From positions 5,265,311 to 5,329,310 of the forward strand of contig JASKMD010000028.1 of assembly GCA_030144725.1 (NCBI GenBank): 64,000 nt of DNA. The letters run 5' to 3'. A model generated the notes under the pieces. The model ran no database searches. It was not told where the DNA came from and was given only the letters and a program-made list of their open reading frames with translations. Made by a program: the position numbers and the translations under genes. This document shows positions 11,408 through 22,500 of this stretch, piece after piece (the first letter of the stretch is position 1; each line of letters opens with the position of its first letter). Source of the stretch: Haematococcus lacustris. Taxonomy: Eukaryota > Chlorophyta > Chlorophyceae > Chlamydomonadales > Haematococcaceae.

Positions 11408-12432
11408 ACCTCAAGTGCGTTGCGGAAGGTCCCGCACCCCTTGAGGCTCTATGCTGGAGACGAGGACGGCCACGCTGCCTACCGGCTGTCCGTTACAATG
11501 CTGTTACGCACCAAGGCTGAGCCAGGGGCAGCTGAGCCCACCCAGCCCACCAAGGCCAAGGGCAAGGCTGCTAAAGCCAAGCCCCCACCACAGCCAGGCA
11601 GGTGGCTGGACAGGGACTACAATGCAGCGCTAAACATGCAGCGCATTGGGGAGAGCAGGTGGCGGCCACTGGAGCTGTGCTTCTGGCCAGACCAGGGAGC
11701 GCTGCCAGCCAAGGGCAAGGAGTACCCTGGCTTGGGGTACAAGCGGCTGCGAGACAAGCCACCCAAGGCCCAGCAGCAGCAGCAGCCTGCTGTGGCACAG
11801 CAGTGTGTGCCCCCCCCCCCCCCCATTTGAAGCTGTCATCAGCTTACGCTTAGTGCATGTTTTGTCATGCCAAATCTATGCATAGCCCTGTCACAGGGGT
11901 CAGGCAATGTTGTAGGTGGTAGGCGACCGTGACCATGTGTATGCCATGTATAGGCCATGTGCATGCCATGCGATGGGAACTCCACACAGACAAAAACAAT
12001 GTTTTGTAGTGGTTCACAATTAGTGTGTTCGACTGCAATGAAGGCCCTTCCACCAGCCCGCTGCACCTGTCTGCAGCCACCTCAAGACTGGGCTACAAGC
12101 GGCTGCGAGACAAGCCCCCCAAGGCCCAGGAGCAGCAGCAGCAGCCTGCTGAGGCACAGTAGTGTGTGCCCCCCCCCCCCATTTGAAGCTGTCATTAGCT
12201 TATAATCAGTGCATGTTTTGTCATGCCAACTCTACAGCATAGCCCTCGGGTCAGGCAATAGTGTAGGTGGTAGGCGGCTCATGTGCTATGTGCACTGGGT
12301 TTACTCCACACAGCCCAATAACACTGTTTGAGCCGGATATAGTTAGTGGCTACTAGTGGCTGATAGTGGGTACTTCTGATCCGGCTCAAATGGAGGCCCA
12401 AGTGAGGGACAAGGGGGCTGTCCGTTACAATG
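11408..12432 (+). pseudogene. Truncated Fanzor copies B1 and B2 (subfamily 1)
   Basis: 11408-11500 repeats the left end of element A. At 11501 the sequence jumps to the Fanzor C-terminal coding part: a Lys/Ala-rich linker, LDRDYNAALNM, then the conserved tail to about 11800 and diverged 3' noncoding sequence to about 12015. A second fragment starts at 12088 with the last ~25 codons (stop near 12162) and a complete 3' end, finishing at 12420. GGCTGTCCGTTACAATG is found at 11484-11500 and 12416-12432, bracketing the whole. Both lack GIDPG and the catalytic Glu, so neither can encode a nuclease. B2 retains the full inverted-repeat 3' segment (12327-12338 with 12378-12390). Confidence 0.8.
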
Positions 12433-12861
12433 GACAAGGGTTAGGGTAACGGGCCTCACTCAACCATTGTATTCTTACATTGGTGAACAATTGCGCACAC
12501 CCCGGCCCCCCAGCAACAAGCTAGACACACCCACTAGCCCCCGCATGCCCACGTCCGTGCAATGGCTCCGTGCAATCTATACCAGCAGTTGACTCCCGCT
12601 GCAATAAACCCACCTCGACGACCTTGGCCAAACAACCAGCCGTGCGCACTGCTGCACACTACAATCAACTGGAGGCGGTCTGACACACAGGTCCGCGCAC
12701 AGCATACACAATGCTTTCCATTTCCATACAGAGTTGTTCTTCATACATATGCCTCGCGGCAGAGTACACGGGGCAGAGTACATGGGGTGAGGGGGTGGGG
12801 GGCTGTACATGTCAAGTATGGTCAGGGGGCTGCGGGGTCTGGGGTGCCAGCCTGGAGCCAG
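12433..12861. other. Intergenic
   Basis: No gene seen; moderately GC-rich single-copy-looking DNA. Confidence 0.35.
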
Positions 12862-13587
12862 CTACGCCTGCTGGTGCTGAGCAAGCTGCAGCTGCAACTG
12901 TTGCCAGGACTGCGGTCTGCACGCAGCTGAAGCAATGGACTTGGCCTGGCTCTTATGCAGAGCCACCTGGGCTGCTCGCTCGCACCAGCCAGAGTCATTG
13001 GAGGCAAGGCTGTGCGGAGAGCCACAGAGAAGATGAGCGGAAAGAAAGCTCCAGTCTGTGTCCAATTCTCGTAGAGCCTGAAGGTTTTGATGAGAGGCAA
13101 GTCGCCAGGGTGCGGCCTCCTTGGCCAAGGGGTTAGCTGCGCCACCGCAACAGCCGCCACGCACGGGCGGGGAGACTCCCAAGAACGTTGTCGTTGGCGA
13201 GCCGTCCGCGGTGTTCTGCAAATGTGGCGAAGCGTCGAGATATACGTTGACTTGACTACGCATTCGTTGCGACGGTTCCCCAGTGGTGTGCTGCCTGGAC
13301 AGCTGCCTGCATTGGTCGAGACTATCTCAAACCATCGCAAACTTTGGCAATTTCTGCGCCATTGGCTGCGCTGACTCCCTTTGTGGTGCCTGCGCCTGCT
13401 CTGCTTCGTGCTCGTGCACAGGATAAAACCAGGGTTTGCCATTGGCGGCTTGCACTAGGATAGCACCTGTAGAATAGCACGCAGCTCCGCTGCTGGGGCG
13501 TCCTGCGCCGGTTGCTGACGTGAACACTGCTGCAAACTGCGATGCAAGGCGGGGCAAGCAATCAGAGCCCTGAACAAGAAGGCTCAT
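12862..13587 (-). pseudogene. Unrecognised reading frame with one in-frame TGA
   Basis: Reading leftwards from ATG 13587, one frame runs 242 codons to 12862 with a single TGA at 13329-13327. The peptide before the stop ends MAQKLPKFAMV; after it comes DSLDQCRQLSRQ and later VNVYLDASPHLQ. I see no family signature. The length, balanced composition and one stop suggest a recently broken gene or an unrecognised intron. Confidence 0.35.
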
Positions 13588-15105
13588 TGCAAATGGCGAG
13601 GGTCAACACGCATTTGCTTGAGCGACTTTATGGCCAGTTAAGTCCTATCTGTCCTTTCCCAAGACTCAATGCTCGTGACGCACCTGGCAGTGAGCCGTGA
13701 CTTTGGCTGCTCGTGCGGGACCACAGCTGAGCGAGTGGGCTGGAGGGGAAGCTCGACAAAGCCCTGCCGAGAGAATTTGTCAAGACAAGCCAGCTCAAAA
13801 CATGTGCGAGTGCAGGCCTTTCGGCGTGCGGACCCAAGTCAGAAACCAGGTCTACGCACCGTAAAGCTCGCGGCGCAAGCCATGACCGTGGGGGGCTCAA
13901 TATAGGACATTATGCGACGAGCGGGGAAGTGCGGAGTTTAGGCGAGATAAACACTATTGAGTGGGATCAAAACGTGGGGCTTCTGTTCGGGTCAAGTCGG
14001 TTTTCTTTATATCGCCCCATGTGGCCGTTGAAACTGAGCTGGGCCTCGGGTGGCCCCAACTAACAGAAAACCTACCCCTGGTAACCAAAACGACGCCGCA
14101 TCTCAGCCTCGTGGTTTCTATTTACGCTTCGCACATCACTGGATAGAAGACTCCGTCAGCTATGAGGTGCAACTTTTCAATGCTCGCAATTTAAATTCAA
14201 TGCTCGAACCACCTGGGTCATCACCATCATCATCATCTTAATCAAACATCTATACGTCTTCCTGCTGATTGCATCGCTGCTACACACCACCTAAGGGCGA
14301 CCCTACAAGGCACCACCGCTAGTAACCCTTGGGTGGGGAATGAGGCAGCTGCCCTCACGCACTGTGCCCCATCTCACTCCCCCGGCTGTGACCAGGCCCT
14401 CCGGGCAGGCTGGTGGCAGTGGCAGTAGCGGCACACAACGCCTCAGGGAGGCTGCAGGGGCGCCTAAGGCTGGGGCAGGCGGGAGGTGGAGGGGTGGCGC
14501 CAGGCAGGGTCCAGGGCTCGCTGCTCCTGCACCTGCACACCACACTACAGGCGGCTCAGGGCTCAGGGCTGAGGTGTGTGAACCAGTGTCTTGGTTTCGC
14601 TTGCTGTGCAATATGAAATCTCAGAGGGCTGCTCGGAGGGCATTGCGTTATCAAAGGACCACAGGCGCTTCAGGCTGAGGTGCTTGACCCCATCTATGTG
14701 CCTGCTGCCATGGAGCCAAGGCCAAGCAGCCGACATAACCAGGCTGAAGCATGCAGCTGTGGGGAAGGATGACAACGGAAAACTCTACCCCAGCCCACCT
14801 CAGCTCATGGTGTGATCCCCCACCTAACCTGCAGGACCAGGGCTTGCAAACCATTGCTTAGTCGTAGACACTGTGTAAGGAAGCATGAACATGGAGAACC
14901 AGCATGGCCTGCCCCAGCCCACCCGCCCCAGGTCTGACCGCCCGGGCCATTGCCATTGCTAACCTGGACGCCGGGGCTTGCAAAGCATGGCCCCCCGAAC
15001 AAACAACCTTAACAAAGGCATGGCCCCGAGGGTGCCCTGTCGCTGCCCTCCCACCCTCATGCTCCAGCAAGCGTGGCCAGCAGCAGCTGCCATGAAGGTG
15101 TGGTG
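13588..15105. other. Intergenic with a dispersed repeat
   Basis: No supported gene. 14060-14170 is a diverged copy of 26985-27090. Confidence 0.4.
14060..14170. repeat. Dispersed repeat shared with 26985-27090
   Basis: About 110 bp, beginning near AACAGAAAACCTACCCCTGG, align with few mismatches to 26985-27090. Ends and family are unknown; probably a remnant of a transposon. Confidence 0.6.
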
Positions 15106-18100
15106 TTAAACTGCCTGCCTTGACCCAGCCAGCCACCAGGTGTCAAGGGTCAGCATGACGCACAGCCAAGCCGCAAGCACACACAGCCACCCCTGCGGTT
15201 GCAGGCCTCAACCCTGACCACCAGCTGGTCAGCCCCCCCCCTGCCGCCCAAGGTCGGGCCAGGGCCCCCCCTCCCCAGGAGCCCCAGGCCTCCCCCTTCC
15301 CCCCTGCAGCCTGAAGCCCCCCCCCTGGCGCCCGCCTGACCTGGCAGCCGTAGTTGAGGTACAGGTTGGCCAGCTCCAGACCCACCAGGCGCCCCGGGTG
15401 GATGGCGTCCGCCAGGTAGGCCTGCCCCTCCATGAACCTGAGCCCAGCAGACGGCCGGGCGGACACTGGGGCGGGGGCAGGCAGGGCAGGCCGGAGAGGG
15501 GGGCAGCATGCGGTAGGGTGTCTGCTGCTGTTGGGGCGGTGTGACCTGTGACCTTCCCCCCACCCCACCCCGCTGCTCTGTTAGCACCGCTGCTCCTGCC
15601 CCCTCCTGCCCCCTCCCGCCCCCTCCCGCCCCCTCCCGCCCCCTCCCGCCCCCTCCTGCCCCCTCCTGCCCCCTCCCGCCCCCTCCCGCCCCCTCCCGCC
15701 CCCTCCTGCCCCCTCCCGCCCCCTCCCGCCCCCTCCCGCCCCCTCCTGCCCCCTCCCGCCCCCTCCCGCCCCCTCCCGCCCCCTCCCGCCCCCTCCCGCT
15801 CCCTCCTGCCCCCTCCCGCCCCCTCCCGCCCCCTCCTGCCCCCTCCTGCCCCCTCCCGCCCCCTCCCGCCCCCTCCTGCCCCCTCCCGCCCCCTCCCGCC
15901 CCCTCCCGCCCCCTCCCGCCCCCTCCCGCCCCCTCCCGCCCCCTCCCGCCCCCTCCCGCCCCCTCCCGCCCCCTCCCGCCCCCTCCCGCCCCCTCCCGCC
16001 CCCTCCCGCCCCCTCCCGCCCCCTCCCGCCCCCTCCCGCTCCCTCCTGCCCCCTCCCGCCCCCTCCCGCCCCCTCCTGCCCCCTCCTGCCCCCTCCCGCC
16101 CCCTCCCGCCCCCTCCTGCCCCCTCCCGCCCCCTCCCGCCCCCTCCCGCCCCCTCCCGCCCCCTCCCGCCCCCTCCCGCCCCCTCCCGCCCCCTCCCGCC
16201 CCCTCCCGCCCCCTCCTGCCCCCTCCCGCCCCCTCCCGCCCCCTCCCGCCCCCTCCCGCCCCCTCCCGCCCCCTCCCGCCCCCCTCCCGCCCCCTCCCGC
16301 CCCCTCCCGCCCCCTCCCGCCCCCTCCCGCCCCCTCCCGCCCGGGCCTCGCCTGTTGGCCACTGCGGCGTAGTCCACCACCTCCAGCCCCAGCTCCTGCG
16401 CCGCCTGCCTGCCCGCCACGTTCAGCTGCAGGGGGCGGGGAAGAGTGAGAATCAGTGAGAGGGGAGTGAGGTGGGGGTGGGAGGGTGGGGAGGGCAGCAT
16501 GAGGGTGAGGGGTGTGATCACCTGGGTGATGAAGAAACGGCGGCCGAGGTAAGCGCGGTGCATGATGCCCGTGGAGGTGTTGAAGCGAGGTGCCATGGTG
16601 GTGTGGTACAGCAGCAGGGGAGACTGCAGGCAGGCAGGGGCAGGGGGGAAATCGTGGGAGGACTTCAGGGGGTGGGGGGGGCTCCGCGAGGGGGGGTGGG
16701 GGCTTCAGGGGGGGGTGGGCTTGTTTGGCTACTAGCTGCTGCTGACTGACAGCGCGACTCACACAGCCATAGGGGGGGGGCAGTCTGGGTCAGAGGGGGG
16801 GAGGGTACCTGCTCCTGGACCCTGCGGCCTCCCCTGCCCCGGCTCCTGCCCCTGCCCCCAACCCCTGCTCCTAGCTACTTGTGGCGTTGTTTTGGTGCGG
16901 CTCCTTGCAGTTAAAGGACGCCCCTGGTGTGGGTCCTGGATCATTCTCCATGCTCAGCCTCTTGCTGACGGCAGGGGGGAGGGGGGAGGGGGGCGTCCCT
17001 GCCCCTGCCCCTGCTGACCTGACCTGGGGCAGGGCGCGGCGCACCCCCAGGACCAGGCGGCTGAAGTTGGTCACCCAGCCCTCCAGCACCTGCAGCCAGG
17101 CAGACGCCCCGCAGCCCCTCACAGCCAGGCAGGCAGGGCTGGCTGCAGCTGAGGCCGCCCTGAGGCACTGCCCCACACCCACCGGGTCAGACCCAGCCTG
17201 GCATCCCAGTCAAAGCAAGGGCCCTGCTGTTGATGTTGATGTCCTGCTGTTGATGACCCTGAGAGCTGCAGCACTCACCACTGCCAGTGACCCAGGTGGC
17301 ACCCCACACCCTAACCCCTGAACCACAGGCATCCCAGCGCCCCAATGCACCACCCCCGATCCCTGACCCTGGCCTGACCCAGCCCATGGCACTGACCCCT
17401 CCCCCCTCCCCCCTCCCCCCTCCCCCCTCCCCCCCGACCCCTGCACCTCTGGTGCAAGCTCAGGCTGCGCCATGCGGTGCGGCTCCCATGCGGCCATGCG
17501 TGCCAGGTCCCACAGCCCCGAGGCCACCACCACCAGGTCAGGCCAGGGCTGCTCGGGGAACAGCTGGCGCCACGCAGCGGCTGCAGCGGGCACCTGCAGG
17601 GCAGCAGGACAGGGGGGGCTGGGGGACAGGCTGAGCTGAGCTGACCCCTAGGTGGGAGCAGCAGGGGGGGGCAAGACTGAGTGCGGGCCCCCTCCCCCCT
17701 CCCCCCTCCCCCCTCCCCCCTCCCCCCTCCCCCCTCCCCCCTCCCCCCTCCCCCCTCCTCCCAGGTTGCCTGCTTGGCCTTCCTCAGACTGACTCTGCCC
17801 TTACCCTACTTCCGCCCCCTCCCCAGCCGCGCTGCCTGCCTGGCCCGGCTGCCCCAGCCAGGGTGCGGCTGACCTGCTGCTGCCAGCTGCGGCGCACCCC
17901 CTTGTGGAAGGGGCCCTGGGGGTGCACCCCGGGGAGGTAGGTGGCGGCCAGGCGCAGCCCGGGCACTGCTGGCCGCCAGCAGGTGTGGGGCTGGTACAGC
18001 CGGGGGGGGGGGGGGCGGGGGGGGCACCCCCTCCTGCCGGCTGGGCTGCCCGCGCTCTGAGGGTGGGGTGCCGGGGGTGGGGGGGTCAGGGCTGGGGCCA

Positions 18101-18957
18101 GGGAGTGGGCTGCGGGGGGGCAGCGAGCTGCTGATGCGAGCAATGGTGGCGAAGGGGAGGCTGTAAGGCTCATCTTGGGGCGCGTGGGGGGGGCTGCCGG
18201 TCACATCGCTTCCGGCCACGTCCACCTCCTGCTGCTGCTGGTGCTGCTGGGTGTGGGGCACTTCTGCTGGTGATGCTGCCCCTGCAGCAGCCGGCTGTGG
18301 TGCAGCCGTCCACCCGTCTGGCTGTTGGCGCTGGCGTGGCGGTGGGGCGGGGGGCTGCTGCTGCTGCTGCTGCTGCCCGCCGCCCCGCCGCTTCCTGTGT
18401 GGCCGAAGGCGTGAGGCCTGCCGCACTGCGCCTGGCCTCACCGCCTGCTCGCTGCCTTGCTTCGTGTCAGGGCCTGTGGGGGGGGTGGCGCTGGGGGCAG
18501 GTGCGTGCAGCTGTCTCAGCCTGCCCTGCTCGTCCGTGACCACCACGGTGCCGCCGGCCAGCTCACACATGTAAGTCAGTATGTAGCGGTCGACTGAGTC
18601 TGACAGGAACAGGATGCCCATGGACAGCTGGCTGGTATTGCTCACATTCACTGACCCGCCCTCCGCTCCCTGGTCTGCTGGGGTGGTGGTGGTGACGTTG
18701 CTAGTCTGGTCTTCGGCTGTGGCTGCAGTGATGGAGGGGAGCAGGTTCCGCAGCCTGCAGGAGGGCTGCAGGATGTGCCAATGCCGCCCAGGAGGCAGAG
18801 CTGGAGTGGTCCAGTATGCGCCCAGCACCCCGTACTGACACCATGGACGAGGTTGGGGAGGGGAGGCGGAATAGTGCCAAGGAGCAAAAAGCAAGCTGAC
18901 TGCGAGCGCGAGTGCAAGCGAGAATGTAACTAGCAGTACGACGGTGGGCTGAGGCAT
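15106..18957 (-). CDS. PC-esterase/SGNH-like type II membrane protein
   Basis: ATG at 18957-18955 starts an uncleaved-looking signal anchor, then a Cys-containing W-C-Q-Y...C-R-L-R region and ILFLSDSVDRYIL, which resembles the GDS block of PC-esterase/TBL proteins. After a long Pro/Gln-rich linker come exons ending at 17874, then 17593-17447 (PDLVVVASGLWDLARM), 17089-17024, 16623-16522 (SPLLLYHTTMAPRFNTSTG), 16425-16352 and 15437-15341 (YLADAIHPGRLVGLELANLY). The D-x2-H of DAIHPG fits the catalytic Asp/His of the SGNH fold. All these junctions are phase-consistent. A last exon at 15192-15106 (a hydrophobic tail) is tentative, as is the acceptor near 17993. The likely role is Golgi or extracellular carbohydrate esterification; this is inference. 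Confidence 0.65.
15595..16341. repeat. CCCTCCCGCC decamer satellite
   Basis: About 75 units of a 10 bp motif with C/T variants (CCCTCCTGCC) in recurring order, suggesting higher-order duplication (15661-15900 resembles 15901-16140). It fills the intron 16351-15438 of the esterase-like gene. Confidence 0.97.
17398..17434. repeat. (CCCCCCT)n tract in an intron
   Basis: Short heptamer tract; a longer one of the same motif lies at 17690-17757. Both are in introns of the minus-strand esterase-like gene. Confidence 0.85.
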
Positions 18958-19265
18958 CCTAAATGAATGATTACCGTTCTTGCGTATACAAAAACAACCC
19001 TCTGCCGAAATAAAACCAGACAACCAAGAATTATAGTAGGGTTTTTTTGTTATATCACCCATTTGATTTAGTACGTTATCTAGTATACGACGTGACGAGC
19101 AGGCCGTCCTGTACCCCTATCCTCCTGTGGAGCCCCTACACTTCTCCACAGGAGGGGCCGGTGTGTGTCCCTAACCTGGGTCCCTAACCCCAGGAGTCGA
19201 TAGAGCCCTATCCTACCCTATGCACACTCTATCGCACACACATCCCCTTTGTTAGGGGCAATCGT
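18958..19265 (-). other. Organelle-derived insert with LAGLIDADG fragment
   Basis: An abruptly AT-richer segment upstream of the esterase-like gene. On the minus strand 19062-18961 encodes YYNSWLSGFISAEGCFCIRK, the first motif of a LAGLIDADG homing endonuclease, as found in organelle introns. A perfect 12 bp inverted repeat (CCTCCTGTGGAG at 19121-19132, complement at 19144-19155) and a CCTGG...CCAGG hairpin follow. Both traits fit mitochondrial or plastid DNA inserted in the nucleus. Only the first endonuclease motif is present. Confidence 0.65.
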
Positions 19266-19306
19266 ATTGTTTGTTTTATTTGGCTCATGGCATGATGCAC
19301 ATGTCA

Positions 19307-19492
19307 CTATCGCTGCCGCTGGAGCCGCCGCTGCCACTTCCGCAGCAGGCCTCTGTCGCGCACGCACACCCACTCCTGGCCTGGTCTGCCTGGATTAGGC
19401 ATGGCGGGGCGGCCCCACCAGCTGCTGAGCTCGCGGGGGCGGCCCGGCCCGGCTGCGATGCGGCGGATGTGACGAGCAGACGACATGTGCAT
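19307..19492 (-). pseudogene. Fanzor C-terminal fragment G
   Basis: The peptide ARHIRRIAAGPGRPRELSSW followed by GRPAMPNPGRPGQEWV aligns with the C-terminus of Fanzor F (ALNIRRCAVGPGPRPTELCYW ... GRQAMPKLGQPGQEWV). It ends in LRKWQRRLQRQR and a stop. The DRD catalytic block is missing, so it is a 5'-truncated remnant beside the organelle insert. Confidence 0.75.
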
Positions 19493-19587
19493 AACGGCCT
19501 AACGATCTCAATTCAACAACATCAGCAAAAGGGACACAGCCAGAAAGTGCGCTGACTCCGCTTGGGTCGCGAGCCTCAATTGCCAAG

Positions 19588-22500
19588 ATGAGCGTGAGCC
19601 ATAACTCGATTTCCGTAACGACTCTGACACGCCAAGATGGTCACGATGGTCACAAACCATGCTCTACCTCCGCTTCGACCCCACCTCCTGAGTCTAGCCT
19701 CATACGCAGCAGGGAGCGTGCCTCGAACTGGAAACGGCTTGTGCGAAAGGGAGGGGAAAAACTTTTGCGAGTTTTGGGCAGGCGGAGGCTTGTGTGTAGC
19801 CAACCTGGAGGACCAACTCCAGCCGCAGCCGCCCACGTCTCCGAACCCAGGTAAGGCGCATGTCCAGGGTAGTCGAGCCTGCCCTTGCGGGTGCCAGCGC
19901 CTTGCCCTGTACCTTCACGCAGAAACCCATCCTTTCTGCTCACTGTGCCTGACAACCCGCATGGTGGCCGCGTTGGCCACATGGTGGCCGCGTTCATGCT
20001 TCCCGAGGCTGCTCCCTGCCCCTCAGCACCCGCATGCACGCTACGGGCCGCAGCCTCGTCTGACTGGGACCTGGCTGGTCAAGGGAGCAGCAGCCCGCAC
20101 CAGCTCACTGTGGACCAGCACTCCTTCCAGGCTGCGCCTGAGCTGCAGACGGGGCAGAGCGAGCTGGCCGCCCGCCTGGCACGCCACGCTGCCGCCGGCC
20201 AGCCGCAGTCCTGGGCACCTCCAGAGGAAAAGAACACCGACTCAGCAGCAGCAGCAGCAGCAGCAAGGGCAGGCCAAAGCAGGCTACAGGGTAGGGGCAG
20301 CTGGGCTTCAGTGCTGGAGATGGAGGGCGGGGGGTGCCGGCGCAGCCTGCAGGACCCAGGGCTCCATCAGCAACTGCCTGCTGACATGGCGGACCCTGCA
20401 CCCCCCTCTCTCCCCCCTCCCACCCCCCCCTCACCTTCCCACCAGCTTCTCGCCTGTGACAACCCTGGCTGGCCGGGCTCCCCCTCAGCGCCGCTGAGCC
20501 ACCCCCCTGGCTTCGCCGTGATCCCCAGCGCCGGCAGCCTGTCCCGCAGCCTGCTGGCCAGTGGACTGCTGCACCTGGCCTCAGCCAACAGCCTGACCGG
20601 CCCACTGCCGTGTCTGGACGCAGCGCCGCCCCCCAGCCAGGCTGCACCGGGCACTGAAGGAGCCGCCTGGGGGGGCCTGGGCAGCCGGTCCACCTCCGCC
20701 AGCAGGGGCCTGCAGGGGCCCCCCAGCCCCCCTAAGGGCGCCACCCAGCCGCCACAGCCGACTCGTGTCACACAGCCGGAGCCAGGCCAGCCGCCCCCCG
20801 CCCCCCCGCAGACCTGGGCTGGCCCAGCCACCCCCAGGGACAGCTTTGAGCCAGCCACCTGCCCCCCCTCCCCCCTGCCCCCGCCTGCGCCCTCGGCTGG
20901 TGCAGCTGGACGGTGTCGCAGCAGCCCGCAGCCCAGCCCCGTGTCACACCTAGGGGGTGCGGGGCCGCCAGAACAATCGCCCCCTTCCCCACCCCCCACC
21001 CTACCCCTCCCCTTGCCCTCACTCGACCCCATTGGTCACCCCAGGCTGACAGAGCCAGGGAGGGGGCAGGCGGCAGGCTCACCCATACCCTCCCCCTGGC
21101 AGACCCAGATCCAGCGCCCCCCCCCCCCGCCAGCAGCAGCCAGCCTGCTGACGCAGCCCCCCTGGCACCCCCCACCAAACCTCCTTGCTCCAGGCAGCTG
21201 CTTCCAGCTCCCCCGCTCCTCTCCCCCCTCCCCTTACCCCTCTGCCCCCCTGGCCCCGGCCCTGGCCCCACTGGCTGGCCCTGCCCCCCCACGGTTTCAC
21301 CTCCACAGCGCCATCAACCAGTTTCTTGCAGCCCCCACCTACCCTGCCGCCCCCTCCTCCACCACCCACTCCCCCCCCAGATGGCACACTGCCCACCTGC
21401 CCACCCCAGCGCACCCCCCCTCACAGCCCCCACCCCCTTCCTCCCCCTCAACGCCCTCCCAGCCCTGCACCCCCCGCTGCCCCTCATCATACACCAGCCC
21501 CCGCCACTCCCTGCCGGGCAACGCTGCCCTCCCCCCCCGCCCCCCCCTACCCCTCCCAGCCGCCACCCCCTCTCACTTTGCCGGCAATGGCCCAGACGCC
21601 CAGCCCCACCCCCCTGCCCTGCCAGCTGCCTGGCAGTATGGGGCGGCCCCCCCCCGTGGCAGCAGTTGGGTGCAAGGGGGCAGCAGGGGGGATGGGTCAG
21701 GCAGCAGGGGGAGGCGGGGGGGGGGCCTTGGGGCAGGGGGCCATCAGAGGTGCCTGTCAGCAGGTGTGGGTGTGGGTGGTGCTCAGGGGGGGGGGAGGGA
21801 GGGGGGGGGGTCAGGGGCGCCTCACACCCTGACTTCCAGTCAGGGCAGCGCTCACAGGCCAGGTCAGGGTGGGCAGGGTGGGCAGGGCAGGGCTGTGGGT
21901 GGGCAGGTCAGCACCGGCCTCCCCCTCCCCCTCCGCCACCCCCTCCCCTCCCCCTTCTTCTCTGCCTCCTCAAGTCAGCAGGAGCAGGATGAGGAGCAGC
22001 AGCAGCAGCAGGTGCAGGGGGCCGCCCAGCAGCCCAGCGGGGCGCACTGCCAGGAGGGCGTGGCCCTGACAGCCGCCAGCAGCTCAGGGGGGCCGGGGGG
22101 CCGGGCGGGCACCCCCCACCACCAGGGAGGCCGAGCAGGGGGCAGCAGGGGCCTGGCCCCCTCCCCCCACCTCAGCCTCCTGCGCACCCGCAGCCGGGGC
22201 CCAGCCTGGGCTGTGGAGCAGCAGGGGACGGGGGCGGGGGCAGGGGCAGGGGCGGGGGCAGGGGCAGGGGCAGGGCCGGGCCCCCTCCTCCTGCAGCCGC
22301 CCCTCCAGCGCCGGTCATCATCCGGGGCGCTGCGCATCCAGGTCCTCACAGCCTGCGGGGAGAGGCACCTGGCTGCCCTGGGCCAGCAGCCGCCTGCCCC
22401 ACCACAAGGCGCCCACTGCCCTGCAGGGGGCAGGGGGCAGGCCAACCACCCAACTGCCAACCACCCAACTGCCGGCCCCAACAGCCTGGCTGCCCCTCCC

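Noticed and set aside
3691..12432. Fanzor elements as classical LINE/SINE retrotransposons
   Set aside because: No reverse transcriptase, no A-tail, and the intron is retained in A and C; only the target duplications and 5' truncations resemble that class.
13327..13329. TGA as selenocysteine codon
   Set aside because: No SECIS-like structure recognised and no selenoprotein family similarity; decay or an intron is simpler.
15595..16341. CRISPR-like array
   Set aside because: Head-to-tail 10 bp units without spacers, in a eukaryotic intron.
15541..16762. Long reading frames of Ala/Pro/Ser or Gly/Arg/Glu repeats on both strands
   Set aside because: Translation of the decamer satellite; the true coding strand is minus with short exons on each side.
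16871..16981. Extra exon (SKRLSMENDPGPTPGASFNC) in the esterase-like gene
   Set aside because: Exons 17089-17024 and 16623-16522 join directly in phase and give continuous family-like sequence; this piece would insert a stop.
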